This document shows, in pieces, positions 1 through 8,541 of a stretch of 64,000 nucleotides of DNA (positions are counted from its first letter, which is position 1; the number at the start of each line of letters is the position of its first letter). Origin of the DNA: DAOUCP01 sp034432155 (GTDB taxonomy: Bacteria > Chloroflexota > Anaerolineae > Epilineales > Epilineaceae); the NCBI GenBank assembly GCA_034432155.1, contig DAOUCP010000098.1, positions 1-64,000 on the forward strand. The letters run 5' to 3'. The notes under the pieces were generated by a model. The model was not told the origin of the DNA. It saw nothing but the letters and a program-made list of their open reading frames with translations, and searched no databases. Both the position numbers and the translations under genes were made by a program.

Positions 1-269
1 CGGCCGTGGACCATGGGAACCGGGCGCTGCCAGTAGCCGGGCACGACGGAACCCCGCGGCCGATCGCGGCCGTGGACCATGGGAACCCGGCGCTGCCAGC
101 AGCCGGGCACGACGGAACCCCGCGGCCGATCGCGGCCGTGCACGATGCGAACCGGGCGCCGGCGGCGGGGCACGACGGCGACCGGGCGCCGATCGCGGCC
201 GTGGACCATGGGAACCGGGCGCTGCCAGCAGCCGGGCACGATGGGAACCCGGGGCCGATCGCGCCCGCG
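1..269. repeat. 66-bp GC-rich tandem repeat, about four units
   Basis: A degenerate unit of 66 bp (one unit is 63 bp) begins near 1, 67, 133 and 196 and decays after 262. The unit carries cggccgtggaccatgggaac at its start. On the plus strand one frame is open from the window edge to a stop at 393-395 and reads 22-residue units of the form DHGNxALPxAGHDGxPxPIAAV. It could be the end of a repeat-rich protein starting outside the window or a non-coding minisatellite. The open frame runs into the end of sucD on the other strand, so I do not call a gene. Confidence 0.7.
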
Positions 270-314
270 TTCGATGAAAGCCGCGCGCTGCCCACGAGCC
301 AGCGCTACGCCGGG

Positions 315-1190
315 CTAGCCGCGACCAAGCCGCTCGGCCACGAGGCTGGCGATCTCGTCGGGATGACGCGCCACGGCCACGCCAGCGGCCTCTAGGGCGG
401 CGACTTTGGCCTCCGCCGTGCCCGTGCCGCCGGCGATGATGGCGCCCGCATGCCCCATGCGTTTTCCCGGTGGCGCCGAACGGCCGGCAACGAAAGCCAC
501 GACCGGCTTGGTGAGCTTGTCACGAAGGAAGGCCGCAGCGCGCTCCTCTTCGGTGCCACCGATCTCGCCAATCAAGACGACGGCTTCCGTCTGGGGGTCG
601 GCTTGGAAGCGAGCCAACAGCTCCACGAACCCCGTGCCCGGCAATGCGTCGCCGCCCATCCCGACGGCGGTGGACTGGCCGATGCCGCGCGCAGTCAATG
701 CGTAGAGCACCTCGTAGGTCAGGGTGCCGCTGCGGCTGGCGACGCCCACCGGGCCGGGCTTCACGATCTCGCCGGGTATGATCCCCACTTTGGCTTCTCC
801 CGGCGTGATGAGGCCAGGCGAGTTGGGCCCGATGAGGGTGATGTCCCGCGGGCCCAGGTAGCTTAGCACGCGCGTCATGTCGCGGGCCGGCACGCCCTCC
901 GTGATGATCACCAGCAAGCGGATGCCGGCCTCCGCTGCCTCCAGGATGGAATCGGCGCAGTGGGCGGCGGGCACGAAGACCACGCTGGCATTGGCTCCGG
1001 TAGCTGCGACGGCGTCGCGCACGGTGTCGTAAACCGGGACACCGGCCACCGCTTCGCCGCCTTTCCCGGGCGTAACCCCGGCCACCACGTTGGTGCCGTA
1101 CTGGACCATCTGCGCGGTGTGGAAGGCCCCCTCGCGACCGGTGATCCCCTGCACCAAGAGCCGCGTGTCGCGGCCGACCAAGATGCTCAT
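315..1190 (-). CDS. sucD: succinyl-CoA synthetase (succinate-CoA ligase) alpha subunit
   Basis: Interconverts succinyl-CoA and succinate with phosphorylation of ADP or GDP, together with the upstream beta subunit. The 291-residue length is standard. The N-terminal CoA-binding fold (MSILVGRDTRLLVQGITGREG) and the phosphohistidine loop (RMGHAGAI, near residue 240) are visible. The ATG at 1190 was chosen because it matches the family N-terminus and has GGAG about 7 nt upstream; the frame stays open upstream but reads sucC in another phase. It is last in a leftward operon fum-mqo-sucC-sucD. A duplicated start region separates it from sucC (see 1187-1264), and a decayed second copy lies near 43.2-43.9 kb. 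Confidence 0.95.
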   Translation of the reverse strand: MSILVGRDTRLLVQGITGREGAFHTAQMVQYGTNVVAGVTPGKGGEAVAGVPVYDTVRDAVAATGANASVVFVPAAHCADSILEAAEAGIRLLVIITEGVPARDMTRVLSYLGPRDITLIGPNSPGLITPGEAKVGIIPGEIVKPGPVGVASRSGTLTYEVLYALTARGIGQSTAVGMGGDALPGTGFVELLARFQADPQTEAVVLIGEIGGTEEERAAAFLRDKLTKPVVAFVAGRSAPPGKRMGHAGAIIAGGTGTAEAKVAALEAAGVAVARHPDEIASLVAERLGRG

Positions 1191-1264
1191 GCTGGGCTCC
1201 TCTGGGCCGGGTCTAGGACGGCGGCGACCTCGCGAAACAGCGCCTGGCCGACCAAGACGCTCAT
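1187..1264 (-). CDS. 25-codon mini-ORF made by duplication of the sucC end/sucD start
   Basis: Between sucC and sucD lies an ORF reading MSVLVGQALFREVAAVL... and ending ...QRSPA. Its ATG overlaps the sucC stop (ATGA) and its TGA overlaps the sucD start (ATGA). The junction CAGAGGAGxCC..CATGAGC.TCTTGGTCGGCC occurs twice, 74 bp apart. This is a tandem duplication of the sucC tail, Shine-Dalgarno sequence and first codons of sucD. It may only relay translational coupling; a function for the peptide is not supported. Confidence 0.5.
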   Translation of the reverse strand: MSVLVGQALFREVAAVLDPAQRSPA

Positions 1265-2424
1265 GTCGGACTCCTCTGCGCTTGGGCCCGGTCGTCGCCG
1301 GCGGCGGCAATCGCCAGCCGGGCTGCCTCGGTGAGGGTCTGGGCGGTCTGCATATGCGCTCCCGACAGGATGGATCGTCCTGCGGCAGCATTGGTCCCCT
1401 CGAGCCGTACCACGAACGGCACATCGGTCCCGATGGCTGCCAGTGCGGCCACGATGCCGCGGGCGACTTCGTCACAGCGGGTGATACCGCCGAAGATGTT
1501 GATGAGCACGCTGCGCACGCGGCCATCGTCCAAGAGCAGACGCATCGCCAGCTCTACCTGATCGGCCCGAGCGCCACCGCCGATGTCCAAGAAGTTGGCG
1601 GGCTCGCCACCCAAGAGCTTGATGACGTCCATGGTCGCCATGGCCAGGCCAGCGCCATTGACCAGGCAGCCGATGGTGCCGGCGAGCGAGACGTAGCTCA
1701 GCCCGGCGGACCGCGCCGCCCGTTCCGCCGGCGTCTCCGCGGTTTCATCCCGCAGGGCGGCCAGGTCCGGATGGCGGAAGAGGGCGTTGTCGTCGAGATT
1801 GATCTTAGCGTCCAGGGCGACCAGCGTGCCATCCTCGAGGATGGCCAGCCGATTGACCTCCACCAGCGTGGCATCGAGGGCATCGTAGACAGCGTAGAGA
1901 CGGGTTGCGATGTCGGCTAGCGCGCGCGCTTGGGTTCCGGCAAGACCAAGATCGAGTGCCAGGCGGCGCGTCTGGTAGGCCTGGAGCCCCAATAGCGGCT
2001 CCACTGTCTCGCGGCGGATGGCCGCCGGATCTCGGGCGGCCACTTCTTCGATGTCGATGCCGCCCTGCCGGCAGCCGATGAGCACCGGCCGACGGGCGGC
2101 GCGATCCAGAACGACGCCCAGATAGAGCTCGCGCTGGATAGCGGTGGCCCGCTCCACCAGTACCGAGCGCACGGTGTAGCCGCGGATGTCCATGCCCAGG
2201 ATGTCCGCTGCCGCCTGGGCAGCGTCATCGGGCGTCGCCGCCAAGCGAATGCCACCTGCTTTACCGCGGCCACCGGTGAGCACCTGGGCCTTGACGGCCA
2301 CGGGTCCTCCGAGTCGCCAGGCGTGCTCCCGGGCCTCGGCCGCGTCCGCGGCCACGGCGCCTTCGGGGACGGGCAGGCCCTGCGCGCGGAGCCGCTCTTT
2401 GGCCTGATACTCGTGCAAGTTCAT
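1261..2424 (-). CDS. sucC: succinyl-CoA synthetase (succinate-CoA ligase) beta subunit
   Basis: Beta subunit of succinate-CoA ligase, 387 residues, the usual size. It opens with the typical MNLHEYQAKERLRAQGLPVPEG, followed by the ATP-grasp region (KAQVLTGGRGKAGGI) and the C-terminal CoA-ligase domain (NIFGGITRCDEVARGI, then VVRLEGTNAAAGR). The ATG at 2424 is preceded by AGGCGG. It lies 27 bp after mqo and couples through ATGA to the mini-ORF in front of sucD. With Kor, Sdh, fumarase and Mqo in the same locus, it serves the C4-C5 arm of the citric acid cycle in either direction. Confidence 0.96.
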   Translation of the reverse strand: MNLHEYQAKERLRAQGLPVPEGAVAADAAEAREHAWRLGGPVAVKAQVLTGGRGKAGGIRLAATPDDAAQAAADILGMDIRGYTVRSVLVERATAIQRELYLGVVLDRAARRPVLIGCRQGGIDIEEVAARDPAAIRRETVEPLLGLQAYQTRRLALDLGLAGTQARALADIATRLYAVYDALDATLVEVNRLAILEDGTLVALDAKINLDDNALFRHPDLAALRDETAETPAERAARSAGLSYVSLAGTIGCLVNGAGLAMATMDVIKLLGGEPANFLDIGGGARADQVELAMRLLLDDGRVRSVLINIFGGITRCDEVARGIVAALAAIGTDVPFVVRLEGTNAAAGRSILSGAHMQTAQTLTEAARLAIAAAGDDRAQAQRSPT

Positions 2425-2451
2425 CGAAGCCGCCTTTCCGTCGGCCGGCGA

Positions 2452-3951
2452 TCAAGCCGGAATGCCGAGTACTTCCTGGGTCCGGGCTCGGACGCGCTCG
2501 TAGAGCTCGCCGTCCTTGGCCAGCGAGTGACCGTAGCCAGGGATCATCGTCGCCAGTTTGCGCTGGCCCTCGGCGCTCGAAGCCAGCTCCGGGAAGCACC
2601 GGCCGATCAACTCCAGCATCGTCGCCACGCATGTCGATGCACCCGGCGAGGCGCCCAGCAGGGCGGCCATCGAGCCGTCGGCGGCAGCGACCACCTCCGT
2701 CCCGAATTCCAGCTTGCCGCGACGCTTCGGATCGGGCTTGATGATCTGCACTCGTTGGCCGGCGATGGCCAACTGCCAGTCCACTTGCCGGGCCGTCGGG
2801 AGAAAGTTGCGCAGGGCGGCCAGTCGGTCATCGGGCGACTGCAGAACCTGGCCGATCAAGTAGCCGGCGAGGTCCAGGTTGCTGGCACAGGCCGCCACCA
2901 TCGGCACCAGGTTGCTCGGCTTCCATGAGCGCGGCCAATCGAGGTAGGAGCCCATCTTGAGGAACTTGGTGGAGAAGCCGGCGTACGGGCCAAACAGGAC
3001 AGACTTTCGGCCCTCAATGATCCGGCTGTCCAAGTGAGGAACGCTCATGGGCGGCGCACCCACGGCCGCCTTGCCGTAGACCTTGCAGTCGTGGGTCGCG
3101 ATCAGCGACGGGTTCGTGCAGACCAGCCACTGGCCGCTCACCGGAAAGCCGCCATAGCCTCGACCCTCGGCGATGCGTGATCCCATGAGCAACGGCAGCG
3201 AGCCGCCGCCCGCCCCCAGGAACACAAAGCGGGCACGCAGCTCGCCCCGACTCTGGCTTGCGAGGTCCCGGAAGGCCACCCGCCACCGGCCATCCGGGGC
3301 GCGCGCCAGGCCAGTCACGGGATGCCGCAACAGCAATCGGAAGTCGGCTCGCCGAGCCAGGTCCTCGAACAGGAAGCGGGTGACGGCCCCGAAAGCCACG
3401 TCCGTGCCCCGCGCCATGTGGGTCGCCGCCAGCTTCTGGCTGGGATCTCGCTCCATCATGACCAGCGGCATCCACTCCCGCATTCGGCCATGGTCCTCGG
3501 TGTATTCCATGGCCGCAAAGTACGGATGGCTCCGTATGGCCTCGTAGCGCCGGCGCAGGAAGCCGACGTCCTCGTCCCCCCAGACGAAGCTGAGGTGCGG
3601 ACAGACGTGGAGGAAGCGTCGTGGCTCAGGCAGTGCTCCTTCGGCGACAAGGTAGCTCCAGTACTGGAGCGTGGTCTCGTAACCCTCGTTGACGGTCACC
3701 GCTTTGGCGATGTCGATCTGGCCGTCGGCCTTCTCCGGCGTGTAGTTGAGCTCGCAGTAGCCGGCGTGGCCCGTGCCGGCGTTGTTCGTGGCGTCGGTGC
3801 TCTCCAGGGCAATGCCGTCGAGTCGTTCGAGGGCCACAATCCGAAGGTGCGGGGCGAGCGCGTGGAGCAGCGACCCTAGGGTGGCACTCATGATACCGGC
3901 GCCGACAAGGACGACATCGGCATCGCTTTCTCGTACGGTGGTGCTTGGCAT
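2452..3951 (-). CDS. mqo: malate:quinone oxidoreductase
   Basis: FAD-dependent peripheral membrane enzyme that oxidises malate to oxaloacetate and passes electrons to the quinone pool. The 499-residue protein has the N-terminal dinucleotide-binding motif (VVLVGAGIMSATLGSLL, residues 14-30), the family-typical ALERLDGIALESTDATNNAGTGHAG-like segment around residues 42-65, and a conserved end (MIPGYGHSLAKDGELYERVRAR). It sits between the fumarase and sucC genes in one leftward operon. Since Mqo works essentially only in the oxidative direction, its presence argues that this locus runs at least partly as an oxidative cycle. Confidence 0.95.
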   Translation of the reverse strand: MPSTTVRESDADVVLVGAGIMSATLGSLLHALAPHLRIVALERLDGIALESTDATNNAGTGHAGYCELNYTPEKADGQIDIAKAVTVNEGYETTLQYWSYLVAEGALPEPRRFLHVCPHLSFVWGDEDVGFLRRRYEAIRSHPYFAAMEYTEDHGRMREWMPLVMMERDPSQKLAATHMARGTDVAFGAVTRFLFEDLARRADFRLLLRHPVTGLARAPDGRWRVAFRDLASQSRGELRARFVFLGAGGGSLPLLMGSRIAEGRGYGGFPVSGQWLVCTNPSLIATHDCKVYGKAAVGAPPMSVPHLDSRIIEGRKSVLFGPYAGFSTKFLKMGSYLDWPRSWKPSNLVPMVAACASNLDLAGYLIGQVLQSPDDRLAALRNFLPTARQVDWQLAIAGQRVQIIKPDPKRRGKLEFGTEVVAAADGSMAALLGASPGASTCVATMLELIGRCFPELASSAEGQRKLATMIPGYGHSLAKDGELYERVRARTQEVLGIPA

Positions 3952-3970
3952 CTGCGTTGCTCTCCCGTGT

Positions 3971-4561
3971 CTAGGCGGTGGCGCGAATTCGTTCGTGAAT
4001 GACCGCCATGTTATCGTTGACCTGCCTTGTCACTTCCGCATACAGCGACTGGCGATGGCTGTCCATCGCGACGACCAAGGGGCCGAAGGACCTCACCTCG
4101 AACACCCAGATCGCCTCGGCCATGCCGAGATCGTCGAGCCAACGCACGTCCGCGACACGCTCGATGGCCTGGGCAGCCAGCGCGCCGGCGCCGCCCGTGA
4201 AATGCGCATACGCGGCGCCGACCTCGGCGAGGGCCTCCAGCGTCGTATTGCCCATGCCGCCCTTGCCAACGATCAGCCGTGGCCGAAAGCGCCGCAGGAC
4301 CTCGCCTTCCCAGAGTTCCAGACGGGCCGAGGTCGTAGGGCCGGCGGCCAGCACCAGCCAGCTAGCGTCTTGGCGCTGCACGACGGGTCCGCAGTGAAAC
4401 AGCGCTAGGCCGGCCAGCTCGAAGGGGGCACCGTGTTCCAACAGCCGGGCATGCGCTTCGTCACGGGCGGTGAATACGGTTCCCGTGAGGTAGACCACAT
4501 CGCCGACGCGCAGCTCGCGCGCCTGGTGCTCGGCAATGGGGGTGGTCAGATGTCGCTCCAT
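3971..4561 (-). CDS. class I fumarate hydratase, beta (C-terminal) subunit
   Basis: Beta subunit of the oxygen-sensitive [4Fe-4S] fumarase/L-tartrate dehydratase family; hydrates fumarate to malate with the alpha subunit encoded just upstream. 196 residues starting MERHLTTPIAEHQARELRVGD. The hallmark GPTTSARLE segment (aligned to GPTTSxRM), IVGKGGMGN and the conserved FEVRSFGPLVVAMDSHRQSLY end are present. The ATG at 4561 has GGAGG at good spacing; the longer frame upstream is the antisense of the alpha gene. Sequence alone cannot exclude tartrate dehydratase, but the TCA neighbours favour fumarase. Confidence 0.92.
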   Translation of the reverse strand: MERHLTTPIAEHQARELRVGDVVYLTGTVFTARDEAHARLLEHGAPFELAGLALFHCGPVVQRQDASWLVLAAGPTTSARLELWEGEVLRRFRPRLIVGKGGMGNTTLEALAEVGAAYAHFTGGAGALAAQAIERVADVRWLDDLGMAEAIWVFEVRSFGPLVVAMDSHRQSLYAEVTRQVNDNMAVIHERIRATA

Positions 4562-4668
4562 TCGTCCTCCTGGTGGTCCTTCTCGGGCGAGGGGTGGCCA
4601 GGCGGCGCTATCGGCCGACGCTCGCGCACGGGACAGCTCGGCAGGCTGTGCCATGGCCGTGCACGAAG

Positions 4669-5559
4669 CTAGGCAACCTCCACTGCGCCGTCGGCCGCAA
4701 TCCGTACCGTGCCGTGCCGATGGGCCCAGCATTGGACGACGATCCCGAGAGGCAACGAGGCCGGATGGCGATGCGCCACCTCGACGTGCACGGCCAAGAC
4801 CGTTGTCTTGCCGCCGAGGCCCATCGGTCCGACCCCGGACATGTTGATCAGTTGCTCCAACTCCGACTCCAAGGCCGCGACCTGGGGATCGTCGTGGCGT
4901 TGGCCGAGCGGGCGCAAGAGCGCGAGCTTGCCGAGCTTGAGGGCCAGGTCCGCGCCGCCGCCAAGGCCGACGCCGACCACGGTGGGAGGGCAGGGGCGAC
5001 CGCCACAACCGACCACGTGATCGACCACGGCTTTCTTGACGCCGCGCAGGCCAGCTCCGGGAGTCAGCATCATGAGCGCACTGCAGTTTTCCGAGCCGCC
5101 CCCCTTCGGCAAGATGGTGACAACTGCGGTTTCTCCGCTCATCGGTTCCCAGGTGATCGAAGGAACGTGAAGGCCGGTATTGTCCCCCGGATTGCGGCCG
5201 TCCAACGGGTGGACGGTGTTTGGGCGCAGCGGAATGTCTCGGGTTGCGAGTCGAGCCGCCGCAGTCAGGGCTTCCCGGAGTGCGGCCAGATGGGGAAAGC
5301 CGGTGCCGAACCGCACATAGTAAGTCAGGGTGCCGGTGTCCTGGCACATGGGGACGCCTTGGGAGCGGGCAATGGCCACGTTCTGGAGGATCGCCTCCAG
5401 CTGAACGCGTGCCAGGCCCAACTCGCGGTCGCGCGCGGCCTCGAGGGCTGCCACCACGTCGTCGGGGAGCGTGGTGACCGCCCGGCCGATGGCAGCACGG
5501 ATGACGGAAGCCACGGACTCCACGCCCGGCCGGGACGATGCACTGGTCTCTTCCGCCAC
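4669..5559 (-). CDS. class I fumarate hydratase, alpha (N-terminal) subunit
   Basis: Alpha subunit of the two-subunit Fe-S fumarase, 296 residues. The cluster-ligand regions are recognisable: VPMCQDTGTLTYYV (near residue 75), ENCSALMMLTPGAG and VGCGGRPCPPTVVGVGLGG. The GTG start at 5559 has a strong GGGGGAGG upstream. It is the first gene of the leftward fum-mqo-sucCD group and diverges from hdrC; the approximately 215-bp gap to hdrC should hold promoters for both arms. A 107-bp gap separates it from the beta subunit. Confidence 0.93.
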   Translation of the reverse strand: MAEETSASSRPGVESVASVIRAAIGRAVTTLPDDVVAALEAARDRELGLARVQLEAILQNVAIARSQGVPMCQDTGTLTYYVRFGTGFPHLAALREALTAAARLATRDIPLRPNTVHPLDGRNPGDNTGLHVPSITWEPMSGETAVVTILPKGGGSENCSALMMLTPGAGLRGVKKAVVDHVVGCGGRPCPPTVVGVGLGGGADLALKLGKLALLRPLGQRHDDPQVAALESELEQLINMSGVGPMGLGGKTTVLAVHVEVAHRHPASLPLGIVVQCWAHRHGTVRIAADGAVEVA

Positions 5560-5664
5560 GCTGGCCTCCCCCCTTGGTTCCTGTCCCCCCTGCCGGCAGC
5601 GCGCGGCATCATAGTCGGCGACCCGCTGCCTGTCCAGTGACTTCGGCGCACCAGGCGACTTGGA

Positions 5665-5670
5665 TATAAT
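5665..5670 (+). promoter_or_regulatory. candidate -10 element (TATAAT) for the hdr-kor-flx operon
   Basis: A perfect TATAAT sits in the fumarase-hdrC divergent gap, in otherwise GC-rich sequence. A matching -35 box at 16-18 bp is poor (ttcggc at 5642-5647), so recognition may use another sigma factor or an activator. Transcription from here would begin near 5677, which also argues that hdrC translation starts well downstream. Confidence 0.35.
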
Positions 5671-5774
5671 TGCGGCCCAACGTGCCAGTAACCCACCCTT
5701 CGGGCGGGAGCGAGAACGGCGGCCGAGAGGGCGCGTGGCTTAGAGCTCCCGATTCGCCAGCAGGGGACCGAGCA

Positions 5775-6182
5775 TTGCGTGTGACGCTAACGCGCCAGCG
5801 AGCGCGTTCGGAATTCGTTGCCAGGGTGGAGGCCATCAGCGGTCAGGATGTTCTGGCCTGCTATCAGTGTGGCAAGTGCTCGGCTGGCTGTCCGGCTGTG
5901 CCGCAAGCAGACCTCCTGCCCAACCAAGTGCTGCGCTTCATCCAGCTGGGCCTGGAGGATGAGCTGCGTCGGGCGCGGACCCCTTGGCTGTGCGCGACCT
6001 GCCTCGTGTGCAACGTCCGCTGTCCCAAGGGCATCCGCATTGCCGAGGTGATGGAGGCGGTACGGCTTCTGCAGTTGCGCGGGAACCAGGATCGACTCCT
6101 CGTCTCCGCGCTGGCAGAGGAGGATCGGGAATCCGTGCCCACCATCGCCCTGGTCAGCAGCCTTCGCAAGTACACCGCGTGA
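5775..6182 (+). CDS. hdrC: heterodisulfide reductase subunit C-like Fe-S protein (HdrC, copy 1)
   Basis: Small cytoplasmic electron-transfer protein with two [4Fe-4S] clusters, expected to carry electrons between HdrA and HdrB. The ligand motifs CYQCGKCSAGCP and CATCLVCNVRCP both fit CX2CX2CX3CP. The start is uncertain: TTG at 5775 (AGGGG 8 nt upstream) gives 135 residues, and GTG at 5781 is equally in frame. The open frame continues upstream to 5670, but that part overlaps the -10 element. It is the first gene of the rightward arm, followed 49 bp later by hdrB. A longer paralog lies at 49,607. Confidence 0.88.
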   Translation: MRVTLTRQRARSEFVARVEAISGQDVLACYQCGKCSAGCPAVPQADLLPNQVLRFIQLGLEDELRRARTPWLCATCLVCNVRCPKGIRIAEVMEAVRLLQLRGNQDRLLVSALAEEDRESVPTIALVSSLRKYTA

Positions 6183-6231
6183 TCCCGTCCGCCTTTTTCG
6201 AGGGCTGGTGCGCGCGGAGCAAGGCAGTCAC

Positions 6232-7113
6232 ATGGCGACGAGCTACTATCCCGGCTGCACCCTGAAGACGCAGGCGCGCAACTTCGAGCAGTCGCTGTTG
6301 TTTGCCCTTCGGGCGCTCGGTCTGGAAGCGACGGAGATCGCCCGCTGGAACTGCTGCGGGACGGTGTTCTCCCTGGCGACCGACGATCTCATCCATCACG
6401 TGGCGCCCGTTCGCAACCTCATTCGCGCTGCCGAGGCCGGCTCCGACTCGCTGCTTGTGCCCTGTGCAATGTGCTTCAACACCCTGAAGCGTGCCAACGC
6501 CAAGGTCCGCGCCGAGCCGGAGGCGCTCGAGACCATCAACGCGTTCATCGATGCCGAGGGCATCGCCTACGATGGTGGCGTCGAGGTGGTGCATCCCTTG
6601 GAGTGGCTGCGGGACGAGGTGACCTTCGACCGTCTGGCAGCCCAAATCGTTCGGCCGCTGTCCGGGCTCCGCGTGGCCAGCTACTATGGCTGCCTTCTGG
6701 TCCGTCCGACCGGCATCGGGATCGACGACTCCGAGTCTCCCAGCGTCATGGAGGACCTGGCGGCAGCGCTGGGTGCGACAGGCGTGTCCTTTCCGCAACG
6801 TACCGAGTGCTGCGGCGCCTACGAGACGGTCGACCATCCGGAAATCGTGGCCGAACGAACGATCGCCATCGTGGGTTCGGCCCGACGGAGGGGCGCCGAG
6901 GTGTTGGCGGTGAGCTGTCCGCTGTGCGCCTTCAACTTGGATCATCGACAGACGCAGGCGGTGGCGATGGAGCCGCAGTTCCAGGGACTTCCCGTCCTGT
7001 ATTTCAGTCAGCTCTTGGCGATCGCCCTGGGCTGCCCGGAGTCGACCCTGGAGCTTAGCGCGCACCACATGGATCCGCGACCGGTTCTGGTCGAAAAAGG
7101 TGTTCTACCATGA
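6232..7113 (+). CDS. hdrB: heterodisulfide reductase subunit B-like CCG-domain protein (HdrB, copy 1)
   Basis: Catalytic-type Hdr subunit expected to bind two noncubane [4Fe-4S] clusters and to reduce a disulfide or related acceptor. The 293-residue protein starts MATSYYPGCTLKTQ. It has two CCG domains: CCG at NCCGTVF with CAMC, and CCG at TECCGAYE with CPLC. The ATG at 6232 has AAGG upstream and matches the family N-terminus; 24 bp of open frame upstream are ignored. Its stop overlaps the korD start (ATGA). The disulfide partner in non-methanogens is unknown; DsrC-like proteins are one option, but none is in this window. Confidence 0.92.
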   Translation: MATSYYPGCTLKTQARNFEQSLLFALRALGLEATEIARWNCCGTVFSLATDDLIHHVAPVRNLIRAAEAGSDSLLVPCAMCFNTLKRANAKVRAEPEALETINAFIDAEGIAYDGGVEVVHPLEWLRDEVTFDRLAAQIVRPLSGLRVASYYGCLLVRPTGIGIDDSESPSVMEDLAAALGATGVSFPQRTECCGAYETVDHPEIVAERTIAIVGSARRRGAEVLAVSCPLCAFNLDHRQTQAVAMEPQFQGLPVLYFSQLLAIALGCPESTLELSAHHMDPRPVLVEKGVLP

Positions 7114-7394
7114 CCAACGGATCGAAAATCTACTTTGGCGACCTCAAGCCAAAACGGGGCGTCATCCATATAGAAATAGATCGATGTAAGGGTTGCGGTT
7201 TTTGCGTCGAATATTGCCCTAGAGATGTGCTTGCCATATCCGAGATCTTCAATGCGAAAGGGTACCATCCGCCAGAGGTAAGAGACATGGCGAACTGCTG
7301 CTACTGTCAGCTCTGCGAGGCGATCTGTCCTGAGTTTGCCTTGTTTGTCACGTGCGCGGAGGAGGAAGCAGAGGTTGGAGACCGTAACGGCTGA
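7110..7394 (+). CDS. korD: 2-oxoacid:ferredoxin oxidoreductase delta (ferredoxin) subunit
   Basis: 94-residue 2[4Fe-4S] ferredoxin-type subunit that carries electrons out of, or into, the KOR complex. Two ligand sets are visible: CKGCGFCVEYCP and CCYCQLCEAICP. It overlaps hdrB by 4 nt and korA by 20 nt, so it is translationally coupled on both sides. The first two thirds of the gene (about 7115-7290) are clearly more AT-rich than the neighbours, with codons such as ATA, AAA and AGA that are rare nearby. This suggests a different history for this segment. Confidence 0.92.
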   Translation: MTNGSKIYFGDLKPKRGVIHIEIDRCKGCGFCVEYCPRDVLAISEIFNAKGYHPPEVRDMANCCYCQLCEAICPEFALFVTCAEEEAEVGDRNG

Positions 7395-8541
7395 TCCGAA
7401 GGGGGTACTGACGGGCGAGCACTATCTGGATGGCGACTACGCAATCGCGGAGGGCGCTCTGGCGGCCGGCTGTCGGTTCTTTGCCGGCTATCCGATCACG
7501 CCGTCCACCGAGACGGCCGAGCGCTTCGCCGAGCGCATCCCGCGGGTGGGCGGCGTCTTCATCCAGATGGAGGACGAGATGGCATCGGTCGCCGCCCTGA
7601 TTGGCGCCGTGTGGGCTGGCCAGAAGGCGATGACGGTCACCTCGGGGCCCGGCTTCTCGCTGATGATGGAGAACATTGGGCTCGCGGCGATGATGGAAGT
7701 ACCGCTCGTGATCGCCAACGTGCAACGTGGCGGCCCCTCCACCGGGCTGCCGACGCTGACGGCACAAGGTGACATGATGCAGGTGCGCTGGGGGTCGCAC
7801 GGCGACTACCAGATCATTGCCCTGTCACCGGACTCGCCGCAGGAGTGCTTCGACCTCACGGTGCATGCGTTCAACCTGGCGGAGACCTACCGCGTCCCCG
7901 TGTTCCTCATGACCGACGAGTGCGTGGGCCACATGCATGAGAAGGTGGTCATCCCACCGGCAGACCAGATCGCCCTTGTGCCGCGCAAGTGGTACCAGGG
8001 CCCCCGTGAGCAGTACGCGCCCTACGAGCCGGATGAGGATCTGGTGCCTTTCATGGCCAAGGCAGGAGATGGCTACCGGTTCCACACCACCGGGCTGACG
8101 CACGACCAGCGCGGCTACCCGGTCATCAATGCCGAGTGCCAGGACTGGGTAGTGCGCCACCTGCGGGACAAGATCGTCCGGAATGCGTCTAAGATCGTTC
8201 GCTTCGAGGAGGATGCTTGTGATAATGCCGAGGTGGTGGTGGTGTCCTACGGCATCACCTCGCGTGTCGCTTACCGCGCCGTGCAGCTGGCGCGGCAGCA
8301 AGGGGTGCGCGTGGGCACCTTCCGGCTGGTCACGGTCTGGCCCTTTCCCGCCCCTCGGCTCACCGAGCTGGCGCAAACCGTCAAGGCCTTTGTGGTGCCG
8401 GAGATCAACCTCGGTCAGATGGTCCTCGAGGTCGAGCGAGCGGCTGGGGGGCGCGCTCCGGCCATCCCGGTCAGCCATGCGGGTGGCTGGGTCCACGATC
8501 CACAGGACATCGTCAAGGCAATCCTGGAGGCGGTGCGATGA
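7375..8541 (+). CDS. korA: 2-oxoglutarate:ferredoxin oxidoreductase alpha subunit
   Basis: Alpha subunit of the enzyme that interconverts 2-oxoglutarate, CoA and oxidised ferredoxin with succinyl-CoA, CO2 and reduced ferredoxin. The segment FFAGYPITPSTETAERF and the QMEDEMASVAALIGAVWAG block are typical of KorA. The TTG at 7375, with GGAGG about 9 nt upstream, gives 388 residues. The other in-frame start, at 7336, lies deeper in korD and adds a basic non-conserved tail. Specificity for 2-oxoglutarate over other 2-oxoacids is inferred from the D-A-B-C order and the sucCD/sdh context. Confidence 0.93.
   Translation: METVTADPKGVLTGEHYLDGDYAIAEGALAAGCRFFAGYPITPSTETAERFAERIPRVGGVFIQMEDEMASVAALIGAVWAGQKAMTVTSGPGFSLMMENIGLAAMMEVPLVIANVQRGGPSTGLPTLTAQGDMMQVRWGSHGDYQIIALSPDSPQECFDLTVHAFNLAETYRVPVFLMTDECVGHMHEKVVIPPADQIALVPRKWYQGPREQYAPYEPDEDLVPFMAKAGDGYRFHTTGLTHDQRGYPVINAECQDWVVRHLRDKIVRNASKIVRFEEDACDNAEVVVVSYGITSRVAYRAVQLARQQGVRVGTFRLVTVWPFPAPRLTELAQTVKAFVVPEINLGQMVLEVERAAGGRAPAIPVSHAGGWVHDPQDIVKAILEAVR

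Noticed and set aside
3971..5347. 458-codon minus-strand frame covering both fumarase genes
   Set aside because: Only its last 196 codons are protein-like (fumarase beta); the upstream part is a shadow of the alpha gene in another phase.
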